DNA from: Comamonas granuli NBRC 101663
Lineage (GTDB): Bacteria; Pseudomonadota; Gammaproteobacteria; Burkholderiales; Burkholderiaceae_C
Assembly (NCBI RefSeq): GCF_000739995.1
Contig: NZ_BBJX01000005.1
Span: forward strand, 310,001 to 374,000
Direction: 5' to 3'
DNA: 64,000 nucleotides
The translations under genes and the position numbers were made by a program. Every line of letters starts with the position of its first letter. Position 1 is the stretch's first letter. The notes below the pieces were generated by a model. That model searched no databases and had not been told where the DNA came from. It saw only the letters and a program-made list of their open reading frames with translations. This document shows, piece by piece, positions 25,098-33,706 of the stretch.

Positions 25098-26462
25098 TCA
25101 ATGGACGAGGACTGCGCCTGCGGTTTTGTGGCTCGCGGTATCGACCAGGATCAGCGCCCCCAGCACGCGCGCCTGGGCAAACGGCGCCGCGGGCAGGCTC
25201 TCCTGCAGCAGCAGCTCCACATGGCCGATGGCATTGGGTTCGAGCTGGGCGGCCTCTTCCTCGGCCAGGGTGTGGATGTCCAGCCGGTGCACCACGCGGC
25301 GCACCTTGGCCTTGACCCAGCGGTGGCCGTGCAGCGCCCAGTACACGCGGCCCGCCACCAGGGGTTCGTCGTCCATCCAGGCGATGGTCGCCGCCAGCTC
25401 GCGCCGGCCGGGCCAGGCGGGCGCGGCGGCGGGGGTGTCGAAGTCGTCCTCGGCGGCGGCTGCGGCCGGCGCGGGCGCGGCCACGATCCAGTCGCCGCGC
25501 GAGACGTCCACCTCGCGGTCGAGGATGATGCCGGCGCTCTGGCCCGCATGCACGCCCAGGGGGCGGCGCGCATGGTCCAGCACCTGGGCCACGCTGGCGC
25601 TCTGGCCGCTGGGGAAGATCTGCACAGCCATGCCGGGCTGCACGTGGCCCGCGGCCACGCGGCCCCAGAACACGCGCCGGCCCTGGCGCGTGTCGCTGGA
25701 GGAGGAGAACTTCTCCACCCATTGCACCGGAAAGGCCAGCGGCAGGTGGGTGTCGGCCGGGGTGTTGGGCAGCCGCTCCAGGATTTGCAGCAGGCAGGGG
25801 CCTGCGTAGCCGCACCAGCCGGGCTGGGGCGTGACCACGTTCCAGCCCTTGAGCGCCGAGACGGGCACGGTGGCGGCCACGGCAATGCCCGCCTCCTGGG
25901 CGAACTGCGCCAGCGCCGCGCCGATATGGGCAAAGGCCAGGGCGGGGTCGTCCACGGCGTCGAGCTTGTTCACGGCGAACACCAGCGAGTGCACGCGCAG
26001 CAGGTGCACCAGCAGGCTGTGGCGGCGCGTCTGCGGCAGCAGTGCGAGGTGCGGGTTCTGCCAGTCGAGCTTGGTGGCGTCCACCAGCACCACGGCGGCG
26101 TCGGCCTGCGAGGCGGCCGTGACCATGTTGCGCGTGTACTGCTCGTGGCCGGGCGCGTCGCCGATGATGAACTTGCGCTCCTCGGTGGCGAAGTAGCGGT
26201 AGGCCACGTCGATGGTGATGCCCTGCTCGCGCTCGGCGGACAGGCCGTCGGTCAGCAGGGCCAGGTCCACCTCGCCGCCGCGCTGCACGCCGGCCAGGTG
26301 GTCCTGCAGCACGGCACGGCTGTCCACCAGCAGGCGGCCGATCAGCGTGCTCTTGCCGTCGTCCACGCTGCCGCAGGTGATGAACTTCAGCGCGGAAACA
26401 GGGTCGTTTTGCGCTGCAGCGCCCGCTGCTGCTGCGGTATCAGCTATCAAATTCGTAGTCAT
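25098..26462 (-). CDS. cysN: Sulfate adenylyltransferase subunit 1 (GTPase)
   Basis: 454 residues. GTPase motifs: G1 GSVDDGKST, G3 DAPGHEQY, G4 NKLD, then EF-Tu-like beta-barrels (VQWVEKFSSSSDTRQGRRVF). CysN powers the CysD adenylylation of sulfate to APS. There is no C-terminal APS kinase (CysC) fusion. The first ~18 residues (MTTNLIADTAAAAGAAAQND) are Ala-rich and coincide with an interspersed repeat at the start codon. It is the last gene of the cys operon; its start overlaps the cysD stop by one base. Confidence 0.95.
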   Translation of the reverse strand: MTTNLIADTAAAAGAAAQNDPVSALKFITCGSVDDGKSTLIGRLLVDSRAVLQDHLAGVQRGGEVDLALLTDGLSAEREQGITIDVAYRYFATEERKFIIGDAPGHEQYTRNMVTAASQADAAVVLVDATKLDWQNPHLALLPQTRRHSLLVHLLRVHSLVFAVNKLDAVDDPALAFAHIGAALAQFAQEAGIAVAATVPVSALKGWNVVTPQPGWCGYAGPCLLQILERLPNTPADTHLPLAFPVQWVEKFSSSSDTRQGRRVFWGRVAAGHVQPGMAVQIFPSGQSASVAQVLDHARRPLGVHAGQSAGIILDREVDVSRGDWIVAAPAPAAAAAEDDFDTPAAAPAWPGRRELAATIAWMDDEPLVAGRVYWALHGHRWVKAKVRRVVHRLDIHTLAEEEAAQLEPNAIGHVELLLQESLPAAPFAQARVLGALILVDTASHKTAGAVLVH

Positions 26463-26463
26463 C
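26437..26463. repeat. Interspersed repeat, copy 4 (at the cysN start)
   Basis: On the minus strand TACGAATTTGATAGCTGATA matches the repeat core TTTGATAGCTG and falls on cysN codons 3-9. A degraded GGGCGCTGCAGCGC tail follows inside the coding region. Confidence 0.55.
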
Positions 26464-27394
26464 AGAAGTACCCGTCTTTCTTGCGCTTTTCCATCGAGGC
26501 GTCGCTGGTCTTGTCGTCCATGCGCGTGGCGCCGCGCTCGCTCACGTCGGCGGCCAGGGTCTCGATCACGATCTCATAGGCCGTGGCGGCGGGGCTCTCC
26601 ACGGGGCAGGTGCAGGTGATGTCGCCCACGGTGCGAAAGCGCACGGTGCGCGTCTCTATGGTTTCGCCTTCCTTCGGTGGCGTGAGCGGGGTGACGGGCA
26701 CCAGCAGGCCGCGGCGCTCGACCACCTGGCGCGGGTGCGCGTAGTAGAGTGCCGGCAGGGCGATCTGCTCGCGGTCGATGTACTGCCACACGTCCAGCTC
26801 GGTCCAGTTGCTGATGGGGAACACGCGGAAGTGCTCGCCCGGCTGCAGGCGCGTGTTGAACAGCGTCCACAGCTCGGGGCGCTGGGCCTTGGGCTGCCAT
26901 TGGCCGAAGCTGTCGCGGTGGCTGAAGATGCGCTCCTTGGCGCGCGCCTTCTCCTCGTCGCGGCGCGCGCCACCGATCAGCGCGTCGAAGCGGAATTCCT
27001 CGATGGCTTCGAGCAGCGTGACCGACTGGTGCACGTTGCGGCTCTCGCCCGGGTGCGCCAGGCGCACGGTGCCGCGCGCCATGGAGTCCTCGACGCTGCG
27101 CACGATGAGCTCGGCGCCCAGCTCCTGGGCGCGCAAGTCGCGGAAGTCCGTCACCTCGGGGAAGTTGTGGCCCGTGTCGATCATCAGCAGCGGGTAGGGG
27201 ATGCGGCCCACGCCAAACGCCTTCTCGGCGCACTTGAGCATGACCAGCGAATCCTTGCCGCCCGAGAACAGCAGGGCGGGGCGCTCGAAGGCGGCGGCCA
27301 CCTCGCGCAGGATGAAGATGGTTTCTTCCTCCAGCGCGTCGAGGTGGCTGTTGCTGAGGTGATTCAGCGCAGAGGTGTCGATGCGGGCGTTCAT
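26462..27394 (-). CDS. cysD: Sulfate adenylyltransferase subunit 2
   Basis: 310 residues. The PP-loop SGGKDSLVMLK near the N-terminus, IDTGHNFPEV, GGARRDEEKARAKERIFS and the C-terminal TCTCPVESPA are all CysD hallmarks. It transfers AMP from ATP to sulfate, giving APS, in complex with CysN. I use ATG 27394; a TTG at 27409 would add five residues. It sits 54 bp downstream of cysH, across a repeat. Confidence 0.96.
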   Translation of the reverse strand: MNARIDTSALNHLSNSHLDALEEETIFILREVAAAFERPALLFSGGKDSLVMLKCAEKAFGVGRIPYPLLMIDTGHNFPEVTDFRDLRAQELGAELIVRSVEDSMARGTVRLAHPGESRNVHQSVTLLEAIEEFRFDALIGGARRDEEKARAKERIFSHRDSFGQWQPKAQRPELWTLFNTRLQPGEHFRVFPISNWTELDVWQYIDREQIALPALYYAHPRQVVERRGLLVPVTPLTPPKEGETIETRTVRFRTVGDITCTCPVESPAATAYEIVIETLAADVSERGATRMDDKTSDASMEKRKKDGYF

Positions 27395-27404
27395 GGTTTT
27401 ATGA

Positions 27405-27456
27405 GTCAAATTCGGCTCTAGGGCTTATGGATCAAGCGCGGGTAGCTATCATTTTT
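27405..27456. repeat. Interspersed repeat, copy 5 (cysH 3' end)
   Basis: On the minus strand ATGATAGCTACCCGCGCTTG then ATCCATAAGCCCTAGAGCC is a close match to the repeat consensus. The cysH stop codon TGA lies in its first bases. Confidence 0.75.
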
Positions 27457-28219
27457 TCACATGTAGGCCGCATTCCTTGGCAGATTCCTGCTCCCACCAC
27501 CAGCGGCCGGCGCGCAGGTCCTCGCCCAGGGTGACGGCGCGCGTGCAGGGCGCGCAGCCTATGCTGGGGTAGAACTGGTCGTGCAGCGGGTTGTAGTCCA
27601 CGCGGTGCTCGGCCACGTAGTGCCACACGTCGCCCTGCGTCCAGTCGGCCAGGGGGTTGAACTTGGTCAGGCCCTTGCTGGCTTCCTCGCTGCGGTCTAT
27701 GGCGGGCACCTCGGCGCGCGCGCTGGACTGCTCGCGCCGCAGGCCGGTGATCCAGCCCTTCTTGCCGGCCAGCGCGCGCGCCAGCGGCTCCATCTTGCGC
27801 AGGGCGCAGCACTGCTGGCGCAGCTCCACGCTCTGGTAGAGCGCGTCCTGGCCGTGCTGGCGAATGTAGTGCAGCACGGCCTCCGGGCGCGGGCGGTAGA
27901 CGTTCACCGTCAGGCCGTCCAGCGCCTGGGTGCGCTCCAGCAGGGCCAGGGTCTCGGTGTGCAGGCGCCCGGTGTCGAGCACGAACACGGGAATGGGCAG
28001 GGCCAGGCGGCGGATCAGGTCGGTGATGACCATGTCCTCCACGCCCAGGCTGTTGGCCTGCGTCACCGCACCCAGCGCTGCGGCCTGCTGCAGCAAGGCC
28101 TGGGCGGCGGCGAGCTTGGTGCCGTAGCCCTCGGAGGGGCGCGCGTACAGGGCGATGGCCGAGGCCTTGGCGGCCCCGCCCAGGGCGCTGAGGCTGCTGG
28201 CAGGGGCGCTGGCGCTCAT
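27449..28219 (-). CDS. cysH: Adenylylsulfate (APS) reductase
   Basis: 256 residues of PP-loop CysH fold (NSLGVEDMVITDLI, VFVLDTGRLHTET, GLRREQS). Two cysteine pairs, CC in RQQCCALRKMEPL and CxxC in IGCAPCTRA, are the [4Fe-4S] ligands that mark APS-using enzymes; PAPS reductases lack them. The C-terminal catalytic cysteine is in ECGLHVKK. It reduces APS to sulfite. The absence of cysC nearby fits direct APS reduction. The start overlaps the DUF934 stop by 4 bp. Confidence 0.93.
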   Translation of the reverse strand: MSASAPASSLSALGGAAKASAIALYARPSEGYGTKLAAAQALLQQAAALGAVTQANSLGVEDMVITDLIRRLALPIPVFVLDTGRLHTETLALLERTQALDGLTVNVYRPRPEAVLHYIRQHGQDALYQSVELRQQCCALRKMEPLARALAGKKGWITGLRREQSSARAEVPAIDRSEEASKGLTKFNPLADWTQGDVWHYVAEHRVDYNPLHDQFYPSIGCAPCTRAVTLGEDLRAGRWWWEQESAKECGLHVKK

Positions 28220-28659
28220 GCCGGCTCCGTGGCGGTTTCGGCTGCGGCGGGCGCGGCATCGGGGGCTGCGCGTGCGAACAGCGGGCGCGGCTGCAGCACG
28301 TCGCCCTGGTAGAAGGCGGCGTAGCGCGTGAACTGGCGCTCGGCGGCGGCGGCGTCCACGCCGGGGGCGAGCACGGCGCTGGTGAAGCCGCTGCGCTGCA
28401 TGTGCACGAGCTGGTCGATCAGCACATCGCCCGTGGCGCGGATGTCGCCCGTGAAGCGGTAGCGCCGGCGCAGCAGCACGGCCTGGGTGTAGGCGCGGCC
28501 GTCGGTGAACTTGGGAAAGTGCAGCTCCACGCGCTGCACGCCCTGCAGCGCGCCGCTGGCGGCCAGGTCGGCCAGTTCGGCGTCGTTGGCGATTTGCAGG
28601 GTGGTTTCGGTGTCCACAGCCGTAGATACGGCGTCGGCAGCGATGATTTTCATGGTCAT
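28216..28659 (-). CDS. DUF934 protein, sulfite-reduction accessory
   Basis: 147 residues, soluble. The conserved core LHFPKFTDGRAYTQAVLLRR and RYRFTGDIRATGDVLIDQL is the DUF934 signature. The biochemical role is unproven, but in proteobacteria it almost always lies between cysI and cysH and is annotated as an accessory of sulfite reduction. Here it is 11 bp after cysI and overlaps cysH by 4 bp. A second in-frame ATG at 28653 is possible. Confidence 0.88.
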   Translation of the reverse strand: MTMKIIAADAVSTAVDTETTLQIANDAELADLAASGALQGVQRVELHFPKFTDGRAYTQAVLLRRRYRFTGDIRATGDVLIDQLVHMQRSGFTSAVLAPGVDAAAAERQFTRYAAFYQGDVLQPRPLFARAAPDAAPAAAETATEPA

Positions 28660-28670
28660 TGTCTTGTCGC

Positions 28671-30470
28671 TCAGTGTTGCTCGGCCAGGGCCTGGGCGTT
28701 GGCCTGGGGGCGGCGCGCGGCGTTGGCGGCGGCCTTGAAGGGGTCGTGGCCCACGCGGCGCAGGGTGTCGATGAAATGCTCGGCGGCGTTGATGCGCAGG
28801 CTGCGGTAGGTGGCCAGCACGGCCTCGATCACGTCGGGCACCTCGGCGGCCGAGAAGGCCGGGCCCACCACCTTGCCGCCGATCGCCGGGCCCGACAGCA
28901 GCGTGCCGTCGGAGCCGCCCAGGGTGATCTGGTACCACTCCTTGCCGTCCTTGTCCACGCCCAGGATGCCGATGTGCCCGCTGTGGTGGTGGCCGCAGGA
29001 GTTGATGCAACCGCTCATGTGCAGGTCGATGGGGCCGAGGTCGAAGAGCTCGTCCAGGTCCTGGTAGCGCTCGGTGATGGCCGCCGCGATGGGCAGGGAG
29101 CGCGCATTGGCCAGCGAGCAGTAGTCCCCTCCGGGGCAGGCGATCATGTCGGTCAGCAGGCCGATGTTGGGCTGGGCCAGGCCGAGCTGGCGCGCTGCTT
29201 CGTAGAGCGCGGGCAGGTCGCTCTCGAACACCCAGGGCAGCATGAGGTTCTGCTCGTGCGTCAGGCGCGCCTCGCCGCTGGAGAATTGCTCGGCCAGTTG
29301 CGCCAGGGCCTCCAGGGTGTCGGCGTCGGCGTCGCCCGGGGCAAAGCCCACGCGCTTGAACGACAGGGTCACCGTCTTCATGCCCGGCAGGCGGTGGCCG
29401 CGCACGTTCTGCGCCAGCCAGCGCTGGTACAGCAGGCCCTGGGGGTTGACGCTGCTGGGCAGGCCCGCGGGCCGCAGCGCGGGCACGACGAAGTGGCTGG
29501 CCACGCGCTCGTACTCGGCCGGGGTGATGGTGTGCGGCGCGCCATCCTGCCCGACGATGGCGGCGAACTCCTGCTCCACGGCGTCGATGAACTTCTGCCC
29601 CTCGGACTTCACGAGGATCTTGATGCGCGCCTTCCACTTGTTGTCGCGTCGCCCGTAGCCGTTGTACACGCGCACGATGGCCTCGATGTAGTTCAGCAGG
29701 TGCTCCCAGGGCAGGAACTCGCGCACCACGGTGCCGATGACGGGCGTGCGCCCCATGCCGCCGCCCACCTTCACGGTGAAGCCGATGTCGCCGGCCTCGT
29801 TCTTCAGCGCCTGCAGGCCGATGTCGTACCAGCCGATGGCGGCGCGGTCCTCGGCGGAGCCGTTGAAGGCGATCTTGAACTTGCGCGGTAGGTAGGAGAA
29901 CTCGGGGTGCAGCGAGCTCCACTGGCGCGTGATCTCGGCAAAGGGGCGGGTATCGACGATGCTGTCCTCGCCAATGCCCTCCCAGGCGTCGCAGGTGATG
30001 TTGCGGATGTCGTTGCCGCTGGTCTGGATGCCGTGCATGCACACGCTGGCCAGCAGGTCCATCACGTCGGCGGCGCGCGTGATGGGAATCCAGTTGAACT
30101 GCACATTGGTGCGCGTGGTGAAGTGGCCGTAGCCGTAGCGCAGCGCCGGCGCGGCCAGCGTCAGGCCCGGCTGGGCGGCCTGCAGGGCATCCTGCGTGGC
30201 CTGGGCGTGCGCCAGCAGCTCGGGCGTGGGCCGGTCGTACTCGCGCGCGATGTGCGCCAAGGTGCGCAACTGCGTGCTGCTGATCTCGCCATAGGGCACG
30301 GCGATGCGCGCCATGGGCGCGTAGCGCTGGATGTACCAGCCGTTCTGCAGGCGCAGGGGCAGCATCTGCTCGTCGGTCAGCTCGCCGCGCTGCCAGCGCT
30401 CGAGCTGGTCGCGGAACTGCTGGGCGCGCAGCTTGACGAATTGGCGGTCGAAGTCGGTGTATTGGTACAT
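28671..30470 (-). CDS. cysI: Sulfite reductase hemoprotein (nitrite/sulfite reductase family)
   Basis: 599 residues with two NIR/SIR halves. Siroheme-[4Fe-4S] cysteines occur as CPGGDYC and CINSC in HMSGCINSCGHHHSGHIG; the sulfite-binding residues include RTNVQFNW and NITCDAWEG. It reduces sulfite to sulfide with six electrons. No flavoprotein subunit (CysJ) is visible in the cys operon, so the electron donor is probably ferredoxin or an as yet unplaced partner. It is 9 bp downstream of tauE. Confidence 0.94.
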   Translation of the reverse strand: MYQYTDFDRQFVKLRAQQFRDQLERWQRGELTDEQMLPLRLQNGWYIQRYAPMARIAVPYGEISSTQLRTLAHIAREYDRPTPELLAHAQATQDALQAAQPGLTLAAPALRYGYGHFTTRTNVQFNWIPITRAADVMDLLASVCMHGIQTSGNDIRNITCDAWEGIGEDSIVDTRPFAEITRQWSSLHPEFSYLPRKFKIAFNGSAEDRAAIGWYDIGLQALKNEAGDIGFTVKVGGGMGRTPVIGTVVREFLPWEHLLNYIEAIVRVYNGYGRRDNKWKARIKILVKSEGQKFIDAVEQEFAAIVGQDGAPHTITPAEYERVASHFVVPALRPAGLPSSVNPQGLLYQRWLAQNVRGHRLPGMKTVTLSFKRVGFAPGDADADTLEALAQLAEQFSSGEARLTHEQNLMLPWVFESDLPALYEAARQLGLAQPNIGLLTDMIACPGGDYCSLANARSLPIAAAITERYQDLDELFDLGPIDLHMSGCINSCGHHHSGHIGILGVDKDGKEWYQITLGGSDGTLLSGPAIGGKVVGPAFSAAEVPDVIEAVLATYRSLRINAAEHFIDTLRRVGHDPFKAAANAARRPQANAQALAEQH

Positions 30471-30479
30471 GGAGAGCTT

Positions 30480-31283
30480 CTAGACAAGAACGAGTTTGGC
30501 GCCCGCCCAGGCGAGCAGGACGGAGAGGAGGGAGCGGATGACGCGTTCGGGCGTGCGCGCCACCAGGCGCGCACCCAGCCAGATGCCGGGCAGCGAGCCG
30601 GCGAGCAGCTGCGCCAGCAGTGCCCAGTCCACCGAGCCCAGCGAGGCATGGCCCAGGCCCGCCACCAGCGTGAGCGGCACGGCGTAGGCGATGTCGGCAG
30701 CGACGATGCGGGGCAGCGGCAGGCGCGGGAACACCAGCAGCAGCACCGACACGCCGATCGCCCCCGCGCCCACCGAGGTGAAGGTCACGAGCAGGCCGAT
30801 CACCGCGCCCAGCAGCACGGGCAGGCTCCAGTGGCGCGGCCGGGTGGCCACATCGGCCGGGGCGCTGCGCGCCGCCGCGGCGGCGGCCTGGCGCCGGGGC
30901 GAGAACACCAGCACCTTGTAGAACGTGGCGGCCGCCGTGAGCAGCAGGGCCACGCCCAGCGTGAAGGTCATCAGGTGCTGGGCGCGGGCGCTGTCGGGGC
31001 CCAGGCGGTGCAGCACCGCCAGCCCGGCCAGCGCCGCCGGGATGCTGCCGGCGCACAGCAGGCCCACCACGCGCCAGGGCACCAGGCGCTGGCGCGCCAG
31101 GCTCAGCGTGCCGCCCAGTTTGGTGCAGGCGGCGAACAGCAGGTCCGTGCCTATGGCCAGGTGGGGCTTGACGCCAAAGAAGAAGATCAGCACCGGCGTC
31201 ATCAGCGAGCCGCCGCCCACCCCCGTCAGTCCGACGATGAGGCCGACGGCGAACCCGGCAATGACGAAGGCGAAATCAGGCAT
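30480..31283 (-). CDS. TauE/SafE-family permease (probable sulfite/sulfur-oxyanion exporter)
   Basis: 267 residues, about eight membrane segments, with the family's repeated glycine motif GLTGVGGGSLMTPVLI at the N-terminus and a second TFTSVGAGAIGVSVLLL copy in the middle. TauE/SafE proteins move sulfonates, sulfite or related anions. As first gene of the sulfite-reduction operon, it likely protects cells from sulfite leaking from CysH/CysI. ATG 31283 follows an AT-rich CysB-like promoter region. Confidence 0.87.
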   Translation of the reverse strand: MPDFAFVIAGFAVGLIVGLTGVGGGSLMTPVLIFFFGVKPHLAIGTDLLFAACTKLGGTLSLARQRLVPWRVVGLLCAGSIPAALAGLAVLHRLGPDSARAQHLMTFTLGVALLLTAAATFYKVLVFSPRRQAAAAAARSAPADVATRPRHWSLPVLLGAVIGLLVTFTSVGAGAIGVSVLLLVFPRLPLPRIVAADIAYAVPLTLVAGLGHASLGSVDWALLAQLLAGSLPGIWLGARLVARTPERVIRSLLSVLLAWAGAKLVLV

Positions 31284-31301
31284 GGGCGCGACTGTAGGCG
31301 C

Positions 31302-31352
31302 GCTTTATATAAGAGCAAACGATTTTTTTGTGCTTCTTATATGCGAATAAGC
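31302..31352 (-). promoter_or_regulatory. AT-rich inverted repeat upstream of tauE-cys operon (candidate CysB site)
   Basis: ATATAAGAGCA (31307-31317) and TGCTTCTTATAT (31331-31342) are inverted copies with one inserted base, around an A/T-tract. In a 68% GC background this stretch stands out. Its position 20-60 bp before the first cys gene, and resemblance to the sequences before sbp (33601) and sbp2 (40053), suggest the binding region of a CysB-type LysR activator. Confidence 0.6.
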
Positions 31353-33251
31353 TTATTCCGTCGGCAGCCTGGCCAGCAGGCGCCCGGGCAGCAGGGCGCG
31401 CGCCAGGGCGGCCTCCAGGGGCAGGGGCTCGCCGTGCAGCAGGGCGGCGAGCAGCTCGCCGCACAGCGCGGCGCGCGTGAGGCCGCGCGCGCCCATGCCG
31501 GTGCAGACCCACAGGCCGGGCAGGGCGGCGTCCAGCGGCCCCACGCAGGGCAGGCGGTCCGGCGTGGTGCAGCGCACGCCGGCCCAGGACTGCAGGGCGG
31601 CGGCGTCGGCAAACTGCGGGGCCAACTGGGCCGCGGCGCCGGGCAGCAGCTCCTGCAGGCGCTGCTGGTTGACGGCATGGGCCTGGGCCTGCTCCGGGGC
31701 GCTGGGGGGCAGCTCTTCCTCGCCGCGCTCGAAGGTCGAGCCCGCGTGCCAGGCCAGGGCGCCCGCGTGCGGCACATGGGCCACCAGGGCGCCGTGGCCG
31801 TTGACGGGAAAGGGCGGCAGCCCGGCCTGCTGCGGCGCCTGCAGGCCCCAGCTCATCTGGCCGCGCACCGAGTGCAGCGGCAGGCGCGGCGCCTGCACCT
31901 GCGCCAGCAGATTGCGCGTGGCCGGGCCCATGGCCAGCACCAGCAACGGGGCCTGGGCGATCAGGGCGCCCGTGGCGTCCAGCGCTTGCCAGTCGCCCTG
32001 CGCGCTGCGCTGCAGGCGCGCCACGGGGCAGCCCAGTTGCACCTGGATGCCGGGCTGCGCCAGCAATTGCGCCACCAGCCGCGCCGGGCGCACCCAGCCC
32101 GCGTGCACATGCCAGCAGGCGCTGGCGTCTGCGGGCAGCCCGGCCGCCTGCAGCTGCGCGGCGTGCGCAAGGTGGTACCAGTCGGCGCCGGGGCCGTCCT
32201 CCCAGCCCGCGGGCAGGCTGTTCTTGCCGGGGGGGCGGCGCTCGAGCACGCCGCCGGGGTTCCAGTCCACGCCGTGCTCCAGCAGCACGCCCGCCTGTTG
32301 CAGCAGGGCGCGCACGCCGGCGCGCGCCACGCGCGAAAAGCGGTTGTCGTCACCCGACAGGTGCGGCCCGAACAGCCCGGCGGGCAGGCCCGAGGCGCCG
32401 CTGGCCGGGGTCTCGCCCTCGTCGAGCACGGTGACCTGCCAGCCGCGCCGCGCCAGGCTGGCGGCGCAGGCGCTGCCCGACAGGCCCGCGCCCACGACGA
32501 TGCATGCGCGCGCCTGCGCCCACGGAGCGGGCCAGGGCGTGGGGGCGCGGCGCGGCTCCCAGTGCGGGTCGTAGCAGGCCTGCAGGTTGGCGCGCTTGGG
32601 CGGCAGGCCCGGGACCTTCTCCACGCGGAAGCCGCTCTGCGCCAGGGCCTGGCGCACGCTGCCGGCCACCGTCCAGGTGGCCAGGCGCGCGCCGCGGCGG
32701 CAGCAGCGCGCGACGGCCTGCAGGGTCTCGGGGCTCCACAGCTCGGGGTTGCGCTGCGGCGCAAAGCCGTCGAGGTACACGCTGTCGACCTGCCAGGCCT
32801 GCTCGCGCAGCAGGGCCGGGGCGTCGCCGATGCACAGCGTGAGCAGCACGCGCCCGCCCTCGAACGACAGGCGGTGCACGCCGGGCAGCAGGCCCCAGTA
32901 CTGGGCGTGCAGCTCGCGCGCCAGCGCCAGCAGCTCGGGCTCGCGCGCGGCCATGCGCAGCAAGTCGGCGGCGTCCACGGGCCAGGCTTCGAGCGAGACG
33001 AAATGCAGCAGGCGCGGGCGCTGCGGGTCCGCGCGCCAGGCCGCCCAGGTGGCGAGGAAGTTCAGCCCGAAGCCGAAGCCCGTCTCCAGGATGCGCCACT
33101 GCGGCGCACCGGCCCAGGCCTGCGGCAGTCTGCAGCCATGCAGGAACACGGCGCGCGCCTGCGCCAGGGCGCCCTGCGCGCCGTGGTAGCGGTCGCCAAA
33201 GCGGGTGCTGTAGGGGGCGCCGTCGTCCAGCCAGTCGATGCCTTGGGTCAT
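31353..33251 (-). CDS. mnmC: Bifunctional tRNA modification enzyme MnmC
   Basis: 632 residues. N-terminal methyltransferase (ETGFGFGLNFLATW, DSVYLDGFAPQRNPELW) and C-terminal FAD-dependent oxidase (CIVVGAGLSGSACAASLARR, and GARGLTRAALCGELLA). It completes mnm5(s2)U34 in tRNA from the cmnm5 intermediate. I use ATG 33251; the frame continues upstream without a better start. It is 68 bp after yggX, with a terminator between them, so it probably has its own promoter. Confidence 0.93.
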   Translation of the reverse strand: MTQGIDWLDDGAPYSTRFGDRYHGAQGALAQARAVFLHGCRLPQAWAGAPQWRILETGFGFGLNFLATWAAWRADPQRPRLLHFVSLEAWPVDAADLLRMAAREPELLALARELHAQYWGLLPGVHRLSFEGGRVLLTLCIGDAPALLREQAWQVDSVYLDGFAPQRNPELWSPETLQAVARCCRRGARLATWTVAGSVRQALAQSGFRVEKVPGLPPKRANLQACYDPHWEPRRAPTPWPAPWAQARACIVVGAGLSGSACAASLARRGWQVTVLDEGETPASGASGLPAGLFGPHLSGDDNRFSRVARAGVRALLQQAGVLLEHGVDWNPGGVLERRPPGKNSLPAGWEDGPGADWYHLAHAAQLQAAGLPADASACWHVHAGWVRPARLVAQLLAQPGIQVQLGCPVARLQRSAQGDWQALDATGALIAQAPLLVLAMGPATRNLLAQVQAPRLPLHSVRGQMSWGLQAPQQAGLPPFPVNGHGALVAHVPHAGALAWHAGSTFERGEEELPPSAPEQAQAHAVNQQRLQELLPGAAAQLAPQFADAAALQSWAGVRCTTPDRLPCVGPLDAALPGLWVCTGMGARGLTRAALCGELLAALLHGEPLPLEAALARALLPGRLLARLPTE

Positions 33252-33273
33252 GGTGCGGAATGCGCTGCGTGCA

Positions 33274-33297
33274 CAAAAAAAGGCGCCCGGGGGCGCC
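33274..33297 (-). terminator. Intrinsic terminator after yggX
   Basis: On the minus strand GGCGCC and GGCGCC pair around a CCCG loop and are followed by TTTTTTT: a textbook hairpin plus U-run, about 20 bp after the yggX stop. Confidence 0.88.
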
Positions 33298-33318
33298 ACT
33301 GGAGAAAACCGGGACCGG

Positions 33319-33591
33319 TCAGTCGGCGGGCGGCACGTAGCCCTGCACGGCATCGGCGCCGCCGCCGAAGAAATGCTGCTCCATCTGGCGCGCCAGGTAC
33401 TGGCGGGCGCGCGCGTCGGCCAGGTTCAGGCGGTTTTCGTTCACCAGCATGGTCTGGTGCTTGATCCAGCCGGCCCAGGCTTCCTTGCTCACGTTCTGCC
33501 AGATGCGCTTGCCCAGCTCGCCGGGGTAGGGGGGGAAGTCAAGGCCCTCGGCTTCCTTGCCGAGCTTGATGCAGTGAACCATGCGTGCCAT
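33319..33591 (-). CDS. yggX: Probable Fe(2+)-trafficking protein YggX
   Basis: 90 residues, family length. [20 protein letters not shown] and [21 protein letters not shown] followed by [13 protein letters not shown] are the YggX signature. It protects Fe-S enzymes from oxidative damage. Terminated by its own hairpin; its 5' side is the AT-rich region shared with sbp. Confidence 0.96.
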   Translation of the reverse strand: MARMVHCIKLGKEAEGLDFPPYPGELGKRIWQNVSKEAWAGWIKHQTMLVNENRLNLADARARQYLARQMEQHFFGGGADAVQGYVPPAD

Positions 33592-33600
33592 GGGAATGCC

Positions 33601-33659
33601 TTTTAGATGTTTGGGTAATTAAAAACTGAAAACTCAGTAGTTCTGGTTTTGATGGGCGG
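33601..33659 (+). promoter_or_regulatory. AT-rich promoter region of sbp (candidate CysB site)
   Basis: TAATTAAAAACTGAAAACTC and GTTCTGGTTTTGATGGGCGG end about 48 bp before the sbp ATG, the same distance and ending (TTTT-A-GG-GG pattern) as the region before sbp2. It also lies directly upstream of divergent yggX. Confidence 0.5.
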
Positions 33660-33706
33660 CTTCCAGAATCCCTGCACCGCACCACGAAACCTTCGGAACC
33701 ACCAAC

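Noticed and set aside
29907-33464. 1185-codon open frame on the plus strand opposite cysI, tauE and mnmC
   Set aside because: It is Gln/His/Ala/Gly/Arg-rich with no domain-like pattern and runs antisense to three convincing genes. In such GC-rich DNA, antisense frames stay open by codon mirroring.
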